Origin: G963669175 sp964648415
GTDB lineage: Bacteria > Electryoneota > Electryoneia > Electryoneales > Electryoneaceae
DNA length: 5,570 nt
Reading direction: 5' to 3'
NCBI GenBank assembly: GCA_964648415.1
Contig: CAZYOC010000285.1
Coordinates: 1-5,570 of the forward strand
The translations under genes were made by a program, and so were the position numbers. Below the pieces are notes generated by a model. That model was given only the letters and a program-made list of their open reading frames with translations, did no database searches and had not been told where the DNA came from. Each line of letters begins with the position of its first letter. Positions within the stretch are counted from its first letter, which is position 1. Shown here piece after piece: positions 5,488 through 5,570 of this stretch.

Positions 5488-5519
5488 GGGTGTCAGGTCT
5501 CCGCAAACCACGCTGACCC
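5488..5519. repeat. Possible diverged copy of inverted repeat B
   Basis: GGTGTCAGGTCTCCGC (5489-5504) matches the minus-strand sequence of inverted repeat B at 15 of 16 bases, and CTGACCC (5513-5519) stands where the right arm would end. The loop has diverged. It begins 31 bp after the PGPGW stop and might also act as a 3' hairpin, though no T-run follows. Confidence 0.45.
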
Positions 5520-5570
5520 GGATATTTCACGAGTATTCATGCTTCGTTAACATAACCCTTGATATAGAAT

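Noticed and set aside
5527..5570. AT-rich end of the window with TATAGAAT as a possible -10 element of a downstream gene.
   Set aside because: No -35-like hexamer is found at 16-18 bp and the window ends before any gene start.

Overview
The window looks like a stretch of chromosome from a Gram-negative bacterium. The evidence is a type II lipoprotein signal, an ArnT/PMT-like membrane glycosyltransferase that uses lipid-linked donors, and a HemW-type radical SAM protein. Base composition is uneven: the glycosyltransferase gene is clearly GC-rich, while the intergenic spacers around 1000-1180 and 2690-2990 are AT-rich. A dispersed palindromic repeat (core ATTCC-YGC, 4-nt loop, GCR-GGAAT) occurs three times, a repeat type seen in many proteobacterial and candidate-phylum genomes. 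I cannot name the taxon from sequence alone.

Layout. Three genes lie on the minus strand: a 263-residue lipoprotein of unknown function (70-861), a HemW-like heme chaperone or radical SAM protein (1184-2488), and a stand-alone CheY-like receiver (2997-3422). Two genes lie on the plus strand: a 598-residue glycosyltransferase (3421-5217) and a 78-residue PGPGW-family membrane protein (5220-5456). The receiver and the glycosyltransferase diverge from one shared CCATGG. The last two genes are 2 nt apart and almost certainly co-transcribed. The two larger spacers (862-1183 and 2489-2996) hold repeats, palindromes and candidate promoters but no convincing gene.

How the parts fit. No multi-gene pathway is evident, and I see no defence system, CRISPR array, transposase, tRNA or rRNA. 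The glycosyltransferase and PGPGW protein are envelope functions, the lipoprotein is also envelope-located, and the receiver could regulate anything.

The unusual content is structural. (1) About 280 bp carrying three palindromes sits in frame inside the glycosyltransferase gene and adds about 94 hydrophilic residues. (2) The HemW homologue has about 37 extra residues with a CxxC pair just after the DLIFG strand, lacks the usual PGQT, and has Gln for His in the HNxxYW motif. (3) A 41-bp tandem array upstream of hemW appears to be built from half of the dispersed palindrome plus a conserved spacer, and would lie in the hemW leader if the candidate promoter is right.
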